Origin: a virus
Virus record (IMG/VR): IMGVR_UViG_3300026521_000022
Location: 1-45,449 of that record
Strand: one strand, 5' to 3'
Length of the DNA stretch: 45,449 nt
Shown here piece after piece: positions 29,141-38,516 of this stretch. The notes under the pieces were generated by a model. The model was not told where the DNA came from and did not search any database. It saw only the letters and a list, made by a program, of their open reading frames with translations. The position numbers and the translations under genes are program-made. Position 1 is the first letter of the stretch; every line of letters starts with the position of its first letter.

Positions 29141-31919
29141 TGTCCTTTTGTAGTTTTTCTATTGTTGACTGTGTGAATCCTTTATATAAATCATAATGTA
29201 TCCTAGGCTTCAATAATTTCTTAGCACCAAAAGTTTCTGTATCATCCCAAGCATTTACCCATATCTTAGGAACAACAGTTGATTTAGCTCTGTTTGACAT
29301 TGTGTCTATAAAACCTTTTTCTTTTAATTTCTCTATTGTTCCAATTGGCAACGAACCTTCTGCAAAGTCTACCATAGCTTCTATTGGATTCACTGTAGCC
29401 ATATTAGTATCTGTTTCCTGTGCGAATAGATACATTCCCACTGCTACACCTAATGCTTTCTTTGGATTCTCTTTTGTTACTTTTAACAACATTGGTGAAG
29501 TTAAGCTAAACCATTTCAGAAATGGAACAAATAATGGTACAGCATTGTATTTATCCAACAGTTCTATAGCCTCTGGTACCATTTTATCCATATCTGCAAA
29601 TAATCCATTTGCTCTCTTTACAGCTTCTTCTATTGACATACCTTTTGCATCCATATAGTGCTTTGCTATCATATATCTACCCATTGTGTCTATGTACGAA
29701 AATAATCTCAGTGTTGCTCTACCAGCCTTTGTTTTTTGATTAAAATTCAATACTTGACCTGTTTTAAATAACCATCTGTGCATATTGTTTCTTAGCATAC
29801 TAGATAACAAATCCTCATCACCAACTAGACCTTCCACTCTATTCGTGCTAAGTCCAGCCTTTTCCATTCTAAATAACAGATTGTTCTCTAGTTTCTTCTC
29901 CAAATCAGCATCTACTTTAGCACCAGTAAGTTTACGTTTATGAACAGTCTTATACAATTCTTCCATCTCTTTTATGTCTCTTGATGCATCAATCTGGTAC
30001 TTTACGATTCTATCTGGTCTTACGCCAACTGTTGCTGCTATTGTTTGATTTACTATGAAAGAGTTTACATATGATACTGGGTTTGTTAATACTACACGTT
30101 GTTTAAACATAGAACTCAGGTTAGCTACTAATCTATCAGTAACTTTAAAGAATTGTTTATTTCCCTGATATAGTCTTACTTCATCTCTACCAAGTAGTCT
30201 TTGCATAAAGTCTTCATTTACGTAGTTAAACTCTTTTCTTAGTTCATAAGGTATATGTTTCTTTTGGTCATCAGTTACTTGCACAAATCCTTCTCTTGGT
30301 TCTTTAGAAAACAGTGTTGAAGTTCCATCTTTTAAATTGTCTTTAATTTTATATACTTGACTTTGTTGAGCAACTTTTCTTCTAATTGAACGAGTAGCTT
30401 CTGCAACTTCATCTGCTAGTGATTCCACTTTCCCTAGCTCTGTTCTATTCTTCTCATCAGCTACCCTTCTGTATTCATTTCCAACCTTGCGAAGTCTATG
30501 TTGTTTCATATACTTTAATTCTTCTTCTAATGAATTAAACCTTTGAATACCTTTACTTCCTTTTTCCCACAAGCCATTAAGATATTTCTCCCTAGCTGGT
30601 GTCATTGCTTTGTCACTCTCAGACCAATGTACGTTTAGATGTTTGCTTCCTTTTTTCCATAGACCGTCTAAAAATTTCTTTCTTGCTGGTGTAAGCATCT
30701 CCACATCTCTTTCACCATTCAGTATTCTCTCTGCTGATTCCTCATCAGATGTAGCCATGTTTTTGAATCTTCTTACCGTTTCTAGTTCTTTCTTTGTCAG
30801 TCCTTTTAAATCTTCTATTGATTCTGCTAGTTGATACTCTCCTGTTTTTCCTTCCTTTATTTCTAAAAGTTTCTTAACTATTGACATCTCTTTATCTGAT
30901 AAACCAACTAGTTCGTCTAATGATTCCGCTCTTCTCATTTGTACGTCTATTTCAATCTCACTACCAATCTTTTTGTTCTGCATTTCTGCACCAATTAAGC
31001 CTTCTTCATACGTACTGTCAGCATCATAATAGAATTTCTTCTTAGGATTCTTCTTTAATTCCTTTTCAGTTGCAGGTCTAAGATTACCTCTATATATCTC
31101 TGGTCTCCAACCTTTAACCATCTTCTCTGGACTGTTTGCAAATAAGTCCTCTTTAGAAGCTATATGATTTTCCTTCATTACATCCAGTACATACTCTATA
31201 TCACTGTCAATCTTTATTCCCCAAGCATTGTTATTGTTCATTGCCTTTATACTCACAAGTTTATCTATAACATCTTCGCTGCCTTTCAAAACAGGATATC
31301 GCTTTGTTATTAGTAATGCATTCTTTAGATGGAATCCGTAGAACTCTGACTTGCTACCAAGTCCTTCTGCCATTTGGTCTATTTCTCTACCACAGATTCC
31401 TCTAATAGCAGTGTGTTCGTTCCAAAGCTCATCAGCTTGTTTCTTTGTCATTCCTCTGATTGCGTTGTAATCTGAGTTTAACAGTATTCTAGCGTTCTTT
31501 TGTGTTTCTTCTGGCATCTTTGATATTTTCTCATACAGTATTTCTGTGTCTTTATCAATTTGTGCATTTGTTACATCTTTTTCTGTTTTTAGCCTGTTGT
31601 ACTCATCTATTTCTTTTGTTGATTTTAGTTGTTCATCCCATAAGTGTTTTGTCTTTTCCAGTTGGTCTCTAATTAAACCTTTTGCAGCTTCACCACCTTT
31701 TTCTGCTTCTACTTCGTCTACTATTTGTTTTGCTTTAAGTTCTGTACTTGTAAGCTGTTTATTTGGTTTCCATGAGTGTACTCTCGTTTTTATTCCTTCG
31801 TAGTCCTTTCCAATCTTCTTTAATTTCTCTTGTGTTAACTTTGAAGTCTTATTTATTTTTGATTGTCCAATCTTTTTCTCTTTGTCAATCATTGCTTTAA
31901 CTTCATCTATTTCGCACAT
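29130..31919 (-). CDS. Internal virion protein (putative ejection protein)
   Basis: 929 residues: a long charged helical N-terminal half, then from about residue 570 a part with amphipathic and hydrophobic stretches (LTNPVSYVNSFIVNQTIAAT, then VPLFVPFLKWFSLTSPMLLK and ALGVAVGMYLFAQ). These features and its position directly after the virion RNA polymerase gene (13-base overlap) suggest a capsid-internal protein injected with the DNA, which may help form the channel for the polymerase. GAGGAAAGCCAAT precedes the ATG. No enzymatic motif seen. Confidence 0.65.
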   Translation of the reverse strand: MCEIDEVKAMIDKEKKIGQSKINKTSKLTQEKLKKIGKDYEGIKTRVHSWKPNKQLTSTELKAKQIVDEVEAEKGGEAAKGLIRDQLEKTKHLWDEQLKSTKEIDEYNRLKTEKDVTNAQIDKDTEILYEKISKMPEETQKNARILLNSDYNAIRGMTKKQADELWNEHTAIRGICGREIDQMAEGLGSKSEFYGFHLKNALLITKRYPVLKGSEDVIDKLVSIKAMNNNNAWGIKIDSDIEYVLDVMKENHIASKEDLFANSPEKMVKGWRPEIYRGNLRPATEKELKKNPKKKFYYDADSTYEEGLIGAEMQNKKIGSEIEIDVQMRRAESLDELVGLSDKEMSIVKKLLEIKEGKTGEYQLAESIEDLKGLTKKELETVRRFKNMATSDEESAERILNGERDVEMLTPARKKFLDGLWKKGSKHLNVHWSESDKAMTPAREKYLNGLWEKGSKGIQRFNSLEEELKYMKQHRLRKVGNEYRRVADEKNRTELGKVESLADEVAEATRSIRRKVAQQSQVYKIKDNLKDGTSTLFSKEPREGFVQVTDDQKKHIPYELRKEFNYVNEDFMQRLLGRDEVRLYQGNKQFFKVTDRLVANLSSMFKQRVVLTNPVSYVNSFIVNQTIAATVGVRPDRIVKYQIDASRDIKEMEELYKTVHKRKLTGAKVDADLEKKLENNLLFRMEKAGLSTNRVEGLVGDEDLLSSMLRNNMHRWLFKTGQVLNFNQKTKAGRATLRLFSYIDTMGRYMIAKHYMDAKGMSIEEAVKRANGLFADMDKMVPEAIELLDKYNAVPLFVPFLKWFSLTSPMLLKVTKENPKKALGVAVGMYLFAQETDTNMATVNPIEAMVDFAEGSLPIGTIEKLKEKGFIDTMSNRAKSTVVPKIWVNAWDDTETFGAKKLLKPRIHYDLYKGFTQSTIEKLQKDSDE

Positions 31920-34900
31920 ATTGGCTTTCCTCTTTCATCAAAATATTTTCTAGTTCCCCTAACTTGTGGAACTTTTTTACCGTTTCTAATTAAAACTCTG
32001 TCAGACAGAATCTTATTGAATTCCACCTTACGTCTAAGTCTTTCATGTGCTCTCTTTTGTGCTAAGAAGAACTTGTGTTCATCAACTCCATCTGGAGCTT
32101 TAATAGCCATCTTCTTTGTAAATCTAGGACCGTTTAGTGCATGAAACATTGCATTCTTTAATGGGTCTTTGCTTGTTTTTCTATAAAGGTCTTTATAAAT
32201 CTGTGTATCAATAAAGAAGTCTAACATTACATTGTAACTATGTTTTGATTCTTCCATACTAGCTAAATAATCATCCATAACTTCATGCTCAGTTTTAAAC
32301 CTAGTATCATCAATCTCTTTCTTCTCTACAGGAATCTTTTCACCTTCATAATGTTCTACTGCAAACTTGTTTACTCCTGACCTAATATCAGCTTCTGTTA
32401 GCTTTCCACCATACTTTTCTTTTAGGTTTGGTCCTGTGTATCCAAGCTCTCTCATGATGTCATCTAGTATATTTGAATTGTTTATTTCAGCAAGAACATC
32501 AGTATAAGCTTTAAGAATCTCTGGTTGAGAACCTGCTTTACCTCTAACTGCATCATGTACAGTACCTACTGGCAAATCAAGTCGTCTAGCTGTTTCTATG
32601 ATTGCATCACCATCAATTGAATGTATAATGTTTGGTAATAGTGCTCTGCTGTACATATTCGATTGTGTCTTGTCTACTATTGCAGCATCTTTACCTTTTC
32701 CTAGACTACCTCTAATTTCAGCATAAGCTTCATAAGATGATTTCTTTCCATATAGTCCTGTCCATTCAAATTTTCCTTTATTGTTTGGCACAAGTTTATA
32801 TATCTCTTCTCTTAACTTAAATGCAGATGGATATTTGTCATAGAATATCTTATTATATCCATTTACTATCCCTTCTGATTCCTCTACAGTTACACCATAC
32901 TTCTTAGCAAAGTCTCTTATGATACTTTCATCCATAGCTCCATACATTGCTGTAGTTGCTATATCTTTCATTTGTGGTTTGCCAAAGTCTCCATTTGGAT
33001 TCTCATAGTCTTTACTAGCTTCTCTGATTCTTACTAATGTATCCTCTGGAATCTGCTTTTCTAACTCTTTTGCAATTACTTCTCTAAAGTCTTTATTTCC
33101 GGTACCAGCTACTTTTACGCCTTTAGCTAGCTCCAAATCTCCAAGCATTGTTGCAATCATTTGGTAAGCTGAAGCAGATGCATCTGACATTTCATCTTTA
33201 AAGATATAATGTTTATCTAAATCAAAGTTATCTGTAATTCCTTGTTGCTCTCTGAACTTCTTGTTTAGCATCTTTACAGCTTCTTGTTTAGCTTGTTCTT
33301 TAACCAATTCATCTTTACTATTCATTCTTCCTAGCAACTCCGGTGGTATGCCATTGTCTAATAAGTGCATTTGGTCTTCTCTAAGCATCATTTTACCAGT
33401 CTTCTTATTTCTTCCTACATAACCAGTCTTTACGTACTTCTCAGCTATTTCTTCCATTGTGTTTCGTGAACTATCTTTTGTTCTATCATAAGGCTCATCT
33501 TCAAACTTATCAAACTTTCTATGTGGCATATCATCTTTTGCTATCTTGTCAAGTCTAGTTTTTAAAATCTCTTTTGAAATCTTACCATCCAAGAATAGTT
33601 GTATCTCAGTTTTCTTTCTAGCATTCTGCCTTACAAGACTAACATCGAGTTTATGAGGTTTTTCACCTCTTATTGTTGCTCTTTTTACTCTTGCAAGAGC
33701 TTTCTTTGCTTTCTCTTCAGTAATTAAAGTCTGAGGTCTTTTATTCATTCCTAGTTCTGCATACTTGCTTTTTATGTCTTCTGCGTTCATAACTACGTCA
33801 TAGTCTGAATCAAATGTTGATTTTCTATCTCTGGATATTCTTTCATCTAGTCTTAAAGATTCTCTGTACCTTAGCTCATCAACATCTATTTCTCCTTTCT
33901 TGTAGCTCTCTAAGTCTGACCTCAATTCCATAAAATCCTTGATAACTTGCTCATCAGCAGGATTTGGTTTACTTGCAATTCCTTTGAACTTCTCTATCCT
34001 CTCTGCTAATTTTGCAACTTCTTGTATTCTATCTCTGAGACTTTTTACAAGATTAGATACAATCTGTTCATCACTTAGTGTTTTCTTTTTGCCTTGTGTT
34101 TCCTTCTGAGCTTTGTATCTCTGTGATAACTCAAGCTGTCTTTCTTTACGAGCCCAGTGGTCTTCTTTTAGTTCACTTATTATTTCTTTTGTTCGTTTCT
34201 TTTCTTTAGCATCTCTTTCTTTTTGTGACTGTACGTATTCTTTAGCTTTTTTGTTTTTAAGTTCTTTTTCTTTTTCATGTGCTAATTTTCTTACATCTCT
34301 TGGCATCTTCTTGTTAAATGCTATTTTCTTATACAAGTCTCTTTCGTAAGCTATTCTATTTGCTTTTATTTGTGCAGATGATAGTTCTTTCTCAGTTGCT
34401 TTCAGTCTAGCTTGAGCTTGACCATATTGTTTCTTTAAAGTCCATTTAATATCAAATGCTTTTAATCTATCATCTATGAATGATTTTAAATCATCTTCTG
34501 TTTCAATCTTCTTTAACTCAGCTAATTTAAGTGAAGTCTTTTGACTTATGTCGCCTTGATTGCTTGCTAGCGTAGCTTCATGTTCATAAGCTCTTGCTTG
34601 TCTATCTTCAGTTACATAATCAACTTGTTTTGTTGAGAATACTTCACCTTCATCATCAGCTTTAGTAGGACTAGTTACTTCATATTCAGTCTCTGATAAC
34701 TTCTTTAGACCTTCAGTATTAAGTACTTCTTTTCCACTCTTTGTTGTTTCTGATACGTGTTTCATTGGTTTTACATCAACAACTTTATCTTCTTTGTAAG
34801 CTTTCTGAAGTTCATAGTCACGTTCAGCTTCTAAAAAGTCAATTGATTCTTCTGTTATCTTGTCTTGTCTGCTCTTTTTCTTTCCTTTTTTTGTATCTAG

Positions 34901-36796
34901 CAACAATTCTGCCAATGATACAACAAAATCTCTTTTTTCTTTAGCTGATAACTTTTTAAATGTATCTTTCAATTGTTCTAATTCATTTGTAGCTAATAGA
35001 TTTGTTATCTCTGGCATTTCATCATTTTCTATCTTACGTACTAATTTGTCTAGTATTTTCTGCTCATCTTTAAATTCTACTATTTCTTCCATGATAGATT
35101 TTATTTTTTTTTCAGTTAATTTTTCTAGACCATTTTTTGTCCCGTAGAATATCTCTCCAGATTTACTGTTTGTTTTTATTGATGACAGTACTATCATCTT
35201 TGTATTTTCAATATCCCTATTCTCGAGTGTAGCTGTCTTTTTCTCAGTTGGTGTACTTCTTAGTTTGTCTGTAGCAGTTTGCTTTTGTTCAGCTTCAAGT
35301 TCTTTTTCATATTCAGCTTGCATTCTAAGCTCTTCTTCATGCATTCTATCAAGCTCATTAATGTCATCATCTGACATCTTTGAATAGTCATAATCTTTTG
35401 TGTTTTTTAGCTTTGTATCTTCTTCATCAGTTTCTTTCTTCTTTGTTACTACATGTTCTGCTACTACAGCTTCTTCTTCTGAGTCTTTGCTTCCAGCTTC
35501 AACTGCTGCTAGACTTTTTTCGTGTGCTTGATTTGCTTTTACGTAATCTACCAAGTATTGCCTATGTTCTTCTGGCAGACTTTCTATAATTTGATTCTTT
35601 GTTTCATCTGAACCTTCCTCAAACATCTTAGCAATCTCTCTTCCTTTTACACCTCCGAATATTGCTCCAAATATAGCACCTATTCCTCCTGCTAATACTG
35701 CATTCTGGTCTTGACCTTCTTTGATTCCAGATTGTTCTTTCAGTAATTCATAACCAGCATTGATTGCTAAACCTGAACTTGCTCCTATTCCAATTCCTTT
35801 AGCTAGTCCTATGCCAGCTTTTATTGGTGTTGTAGCTGGCAAGAAGAACTCTGGTAACACTTCACCTACCAATGCTCCTAGTCCATCTTTATCGTGCATC
35901 ATTGATACATTTTGAGTTGCTTTCTTTTGTATTGCTTTCTTTATTGTATCTGCACCCAATAATCCAGTAACACCACCTAAGCCTTTCTCAACACCTAGTT
36001 CTGAACCTCTAACTACGTCTTCATAAGTCTCTGGTATTCTTTTTAAAACATCTTTACGAAAAGCTCCTGTGTATTCTTCTGGTTTCCCAGTTGTTAATGA
36101 ACTTATTGAACCATCTCTGCTTACTGTCTCTTTCTTTGTGTAGTCTTTTTGTTTTAAGTCTATCTTGCTTACATAATCCATCACTGCATCAAACGTTTGT
36201 CTTTGCTCAGGTCTAAGCTTATCTACTGCACTTTTCACTACACCATCTATTACTGCATCACCACTATATATTGGATTCTTTGCTTGTCTATATATCTCAG
36301 TATTACCAGATTGTAGTGGTCCCCTTTTATTTGCATCCCCTAAATCAAACTTTCTTGACTTTAGTGCATACTTATTACCGTGAATTATTCTTTCAATCTC
36401 ATTTGCATTTTTGATTGGTTGGTCATAATCCACAATCCAATTCTGAAACTGAGGGTCTTTTCTATATCTCTCATATACAGAACCTTTTGCAGTTCCTTGT
36501 TTTACATCACCAGTTCTTGGATTTCTTAGCATATAGAAATGTCTGTCTTCTGGATTGTCTGAAGGTATAAGGTTTTCCCCTATGTATTTTTGCAATTCCA
36601 TTGGAGATAAATCGTTTGTCGTTTTGTTTGATGTTAGATATGTCTTTCCATTCTTTGTAATCTTCTTTGGCTGATACCATTTAGTTGTTGCAGCCTTATC
36701 TGCTGGTTGCCATAATCCATCACCACCTATACCTAATTCAATAGCTTTTCTGTCTATCGCATTTGTTGCATCTACCCAATCTTCCCATAATCCCAT
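31907..36796 (-). CDS. Virion RNA polymerase (N4 vRNAP-like), 1629 residues
   Basis: A virion protein with a T7-like polymerase core in its last third. Motif A: SDASASAYQMIATML (catalytic Asp1205); motif B: KDIATTAMYG (Lys1277, Tyr1285, spaced as in T7); then LLPNIIHSIDGDA and motif C VHDAV (His1414, Asp1415). A possible T/DxxGR equivalent is GYVGR (Arg1129). The N-terminal part has a glycine-rich hydrophobic region (about 290-385), and the middle is a long charged coiled coil. In N4 the homologue is about 3500 residues and is injected to transcribe early genes. This one is half that size. RBS AGAGGACAATAA. Neighbouring genes encode internal virion proteins. Confidence 0.9.
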   Translation of the reverse strand: MGLWEDWVDATNAIDRKAIELGIGGDGLWQPADKAATTKWYQPKKITKNGKTYLTSNKTTNDLSPMELQKYIGENLIPSDNPEDRHFYMLRNPRTGDVKQGTAKGSVYERYRKDPQFQNWIVDYDQPIKNANEIERIIHGNKYALKSRKFDLGDANKRGPLQSGNTEIYRQAKNPIYSGDAVIDGVVKSAVDKLRPEQRQTFDAVMDYVSKIDLKQKDYTKKETVSRDGSISSLTTGKPEEYTGAFRKDVLKRIPETYEDVVRGSELGVEKGLGGVTGLLGADTIKKAIQKKATQNVSMMHDKDGLGALVGEVLPEFFLPATTPIKAGIGLAKGIGIGASSGLAINAGYELLKEQSGIKEGQDQNAVLAGGIGAIFGAIFGGVKGREIAKMFEEGSDETKNQIIESLPEEHRQYLVDYVKANQAHEKSLAAVEAGSKDSEEEAVVAEHVVTKKKETDEEDTKLKNTKDYDYSKMSDDDINELDRMHEEELRMQAEYEKELEAEQKQTATDKLRSTPTEKKTATLENRDIENTKMIVLSSIKTNSKSGEIFYGTKNGLEKLTEKKIKSIMEEIVEFKDEQKILDKLVRKIENDEMPEITNLLATNELEQLKDTFKKLSAKEKRDFVVSLAELLLDTKKGKKKSRQDKITEESIDFLEAERDYELQKAYKEDKVVDVKPMKHVSETTKSGKEVLNTEGLKKLSETEYEVTSPTKADDEGEVFSTKQVDYVTEDRQARAYEHEATLASNQGDISQKTSLKLAELKKIETEDDLKSFIDDRLKAFDIKWTLKKQYGQAQARLKATEKELSSAQIKANRIAYERDLYKKIAFNKKMPRDVRKLAHEKEKELKNKKAKEYVQSQKERDAKEKKRTKEIISELKEDHWARKERQLELSQRYKAQKETQGKKKTLSDEQIVSNLVKSLRDRIQEVAKLAERIEKFKGIASKPNPADEQVIKDFMELRSDLESYKKGEIDVDELRYRESLRLDERISRDRKSTFDSDYDVVMNAEDIKSKYAELGMNKRPQTLITEEKAKKALARVKRATIRGEKPHKLDVSLVRQNARKKTEIQLFLDGKISKEILKTRLDKIAKDDMPHRKFDKFEDEPYDRTKDSSRNTMEEIAEKYVKTGYVGRNKKTGKMMLREDQMHLLDNGIPPELLGRMNSKDELVKEQAKQEAVKMLNKKFREQQGITDNFDLDKHYIFKDEMSDASASAYQMIATMLGDLELAKGVKVAGTGNKDFREVIAKELEKQIPEDTLVRIREASKDYENPNGDFGKPQMKDIATTAMYGAMDESIIRDFAKKYGVTVEESEGIVNGYNKIFYDKYPSAFKLREEIYKLVPNNKGKFEWTGLYGKKSSYEAYAEIRGSLGKGKDAAIVDKTQSNMYSRALLPNIIHSIDGDAIIETARRLDLPVGTVHDAVRGKAGSQPEILKAYTDVLAEINNSNILDDIMRELGYTGPNLKEKYGGKLTEADIRSGVNKFAVEHYEGEKIPVEKKEIDDTRFKTEHEVMDDYLASMEESKHSYNVMLDFFIDTQIYKDLYRKTSKDPLKNAMFHALNGPRFTKKMAIKAPDGVDEHKFFLAQKRAHERLRRKVEFNKILSDRVLIRNGKKVPQVRGTRKYFDERGKPICAK

Positions 36797-37591
36797 TTAT
36801 TGTCCTCTTTGTTTAATTAAATCACGCATCTCCTCTATAGTTACTACATTATTAGTTAGTTCGTCTACATAATCATAACCTACTAGTGTTGTTTTAGTTC
36901 CGTATTTTGTTTTGTTTGTCACATATTTTGGTTTTATCCCTAACCATTTCTGCCCATAAGCAGCATCTACCGTCTCTTTGTTTGCTAAAGATAATCCTTT
37001 TGTAAAACTTGTTGGAGTCTTTAGTCTTTGTGCTCCTCCAGTCTTGTTATCTTTACTGATTAGTCCGAAATCTTTCGTTTTACCATCATTTGTAATCCCT
37101 ATTACTTTTCCATCTCTCTCAAAGAATTGTTTGAAATTTCCAGACCTTAATGCTTGCATAGCTTTTGAATTCGCTGCAGTTAGTGATGCTTGCATTTTTA
37201 TGTTTCCTTCTTTATTCTTTTGCAGCAACTTCGCTGCTTCATCCGAATGCGTAAATCTGTTCTGTTGCTGAGAATAAGCAAATTGTTCTTGCTGGTTCAA
37301 GTCTTCTTGAATTTGTGCATCTCTTAACATCTTTACATATTCTTGCTCTCCTGCTTTTGTTAAGCTTCCTACACCTCTAGCTTGTTTTATCTCCTGCACA
37401 GTATACGCATTAGCTAACCTCTGTCTGGCTTCTTTAGTCCTACTAGCCTGTCCATAACCTTTTAAACCTTGTACAGCATTCAGCATTTGCTGTTGTTGTT
37501 GTGCTTGTAATTGAGCTAAAGCTCCAGCACTTACATTTGGTCCAGCTAGAGTTGATTGTGTTCTAGTTGGATTATATGAGTTTAGTGGCAT
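36797..37591 (-). CDS. Internal virion protein, Gln-rich, 264 residues
   Basis: Start at ATG 37591 (MPLNSYNPTRTQSTLAGPNV) with AAAAGGAGATAC before it; an upstream in-frame start would run through the terminator. Contains a Gln run (LQAQQQQQMLNAVQG), helices rich in Gln and Ala, and a strand-rich C-terminus. Similar Gln-rich proteins form internal cores of podoviruses. It directly precedes the virion RNAP gene and may help package it; that is inference. Confidence 0.65.
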   Translation of the reverse strand: MPLNSYNPTRTQSTLAGPNVSAGALAQLQAQQQQQMLNAVQGLKGYGQASRTKEARQRLANAYTVQEIKQARGVGSLTKAGEQEYVKMLRDAQIQEDLNQQEQFAYSQQQNRFTHSDEAAKLLQKNKEGNIKMQASLTAANSKAMQALRSGNFKQFFERDGKVIGITNDGKTKDFGLISKDNKTGGAQRLKTPTSFTKGLSLANKETVDAAYGQKWLGIKPKYVTNKTKYGTKTTLVGYDYVDELTNNVVTIEEMRDLIKQRGQ

Positions 37592-37612
37592 GTATCTCCT
37601 TTTCTTAATTTT

Positions 37613-37628
37613 GCTCCCCGAAGGAAGC
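37613..37628 (-). promoter_or_regulatory. UUCG-tetraloop hairpin in leader of the ejection-protein genes
   Basis: On the transcript GCUUCC-UUCG-GGGAGC, a C(UUCG)G tetraloop, among the most stable RNA hairpins known. It lies between the terminator at 37634-37663 and the next ribosome binding site. No U-run follows, so it is more likely an mRNA-protecting or processing structure. Confidence 0.6.
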
Positions 37629-37633
37629 ACTAT

Positions 37634-37663
37634 TAAAAAAAGACTGAACATTAAAAGTTCAGT
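37634..37663 (-). terminator. Intrinsic terminator/attenuator after the capsid block
   Basis: On the minus strand ACTGAAC-TTTTAAT-GTTCAGT (seven pairs), then C and seven T residues. It overlaps the stop codon of the 137-residue gene. Capsid genes lie before it, and the low-copy virion RNA polymerase and ejection proteins after it, so it may set their expression ratio. Confidence 0.78.
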
Positions 37664-38064
37664 TTCTTTCTTGCTTCTTCTGAAGCTATATTTCTGTCGT
37701 ATGCATCTTGGTTCATTCTCAATTGTTCTTGCTGTAAAGCTAATTGACTTTTACCTAATTGATTTGCATTATATGCACCATATAAGTTTGCACCTACACC
37801 TAGTAAGTTTGCTCCTGTATCACTTGTCATAAAGTTACCTACTCCACTTAGTGAATTTCCTGCATTCTCCCAGAATGTTGGATTAGTACCTAATGAACCA
37901 GCAGCTACGTTATCAAATGCTCCACTAGCACTTAGTGCAGCTTGGTCTGCTGCTGACATTGCAGATAAGCTATTTGTTACCTGACCTAAACTCATAGGTG
38001 TACTACCAATAGTATTTGCACTCTGAGCTAAACTTGGTAGTGTTGCTAAAGCTTCTCCAGCCAT
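37651..38064 (-). CDS. Small virion protein, Ala/Gly/Ser/Asn-rich, 137 residues
   Basis: MAGEALATLPSLAQSANTIG at the start; LGVGANLYGAYNANQLGKSQ in the middle and a Gln-rich C-terminal helix (LALQQEQLRMNQDAYDRN). Low-complexity, flexible N-terminus with a coiled-coil end, as in small internal head proteins of podoviruses. Located between the capsid block and the virion RNAP block. No family name assigned. Confidence 0.62.
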   Translation of the reverse strand: MAGEALATLPSLAQSANTIGSTPMSLGQVTNSLSAMSAADQAALSASGAFDNVAAGSLGTNPTFWENAGNSLSGVGNFMTSDTGANLLGVGANLYGAYNANQLGKSQLALQQEQLRMNQDAYDRNIASEEARKKLNF

Positions 38065-38066
38065 AA

Positions 38067-38429
38067 CTATAGAACTTCTACTACATATTTAGGAACTTGT
38101 TTTGCAACATGTTCACCAAGTCCACCTCTACTGTTCTTTGCGTTTGGGTCATATACATGCTGTACTGCAGTTGATTCTTTTAAGAACTTAATCATTCCTT
38201 CTGGTAACTCAACCTCGACTCTTGGTTGAAACTCTACTGTATATAGTCCAATTGATGCAAAAATTGATGTGTTTTGTTGTGAAGCTTCTGTTGGATGCAC
38301 TACACATTTTTTGTATTCACCAAGTGTTTTATGTACACGAACTTCTTTCTTGCCTTTCTTTTTAACAGTTGATGTGCTTCCAGTTTCTGTTACACCTTCA
38401 GTTGTTCCATTTAATTCTTTTGTTGTCAT
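38067..38429 (-). CDS. Capsid-associated protein, 120 residues
   Basis: A Thr/Lys-rich N-terminus (TEGVTETGSTSTVKKKGKKE) followed by a beta-rich domain (YTVEFQPRVEVELPEGMIKF) and HVAKQVPKYVVEVL. Position just after the major capsid gene and the small all-beta look suit a head decoration or cement protein, but this is a guess. Confidence 0.58.
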   Translation of the reverse strand: MTTKELNGTTEGVTETGSTSTVKKKGKKEVRVHKTLGEYKKCVVHPTEASQQNTSIFASIGLYTVEFQPRVEVELPEGMIKFLKESTAVQHVYDPNAKNSRGGLGEHVAKQVPKYVVEVL

Positions 38430-38461
38430 TGTATTCCTTATTTATTTTATTTGTTTGTATA

Positions 38462-38516
38462 GAACAGAGAACTTAATCTCTATTCTAATCACTACTATTC
38501 GTAATCGTAGTAGTGT
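38462..38516 (-). promoter_or_regulatory. Double hairpin after the major capsid gene
   Basis: Minus strand CACTACTA...TAGTAGTG (38491-38516, eight pairs, ten-base loop) spans the capsid stop codon. A second stem, AGAATAGAGA with TCTCTGTTCT (38462-38487, one mismatch), follows. Neither has a U-run. Likely stabilises or processes the abundant capsid mRNA. Confidence 0.5.
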
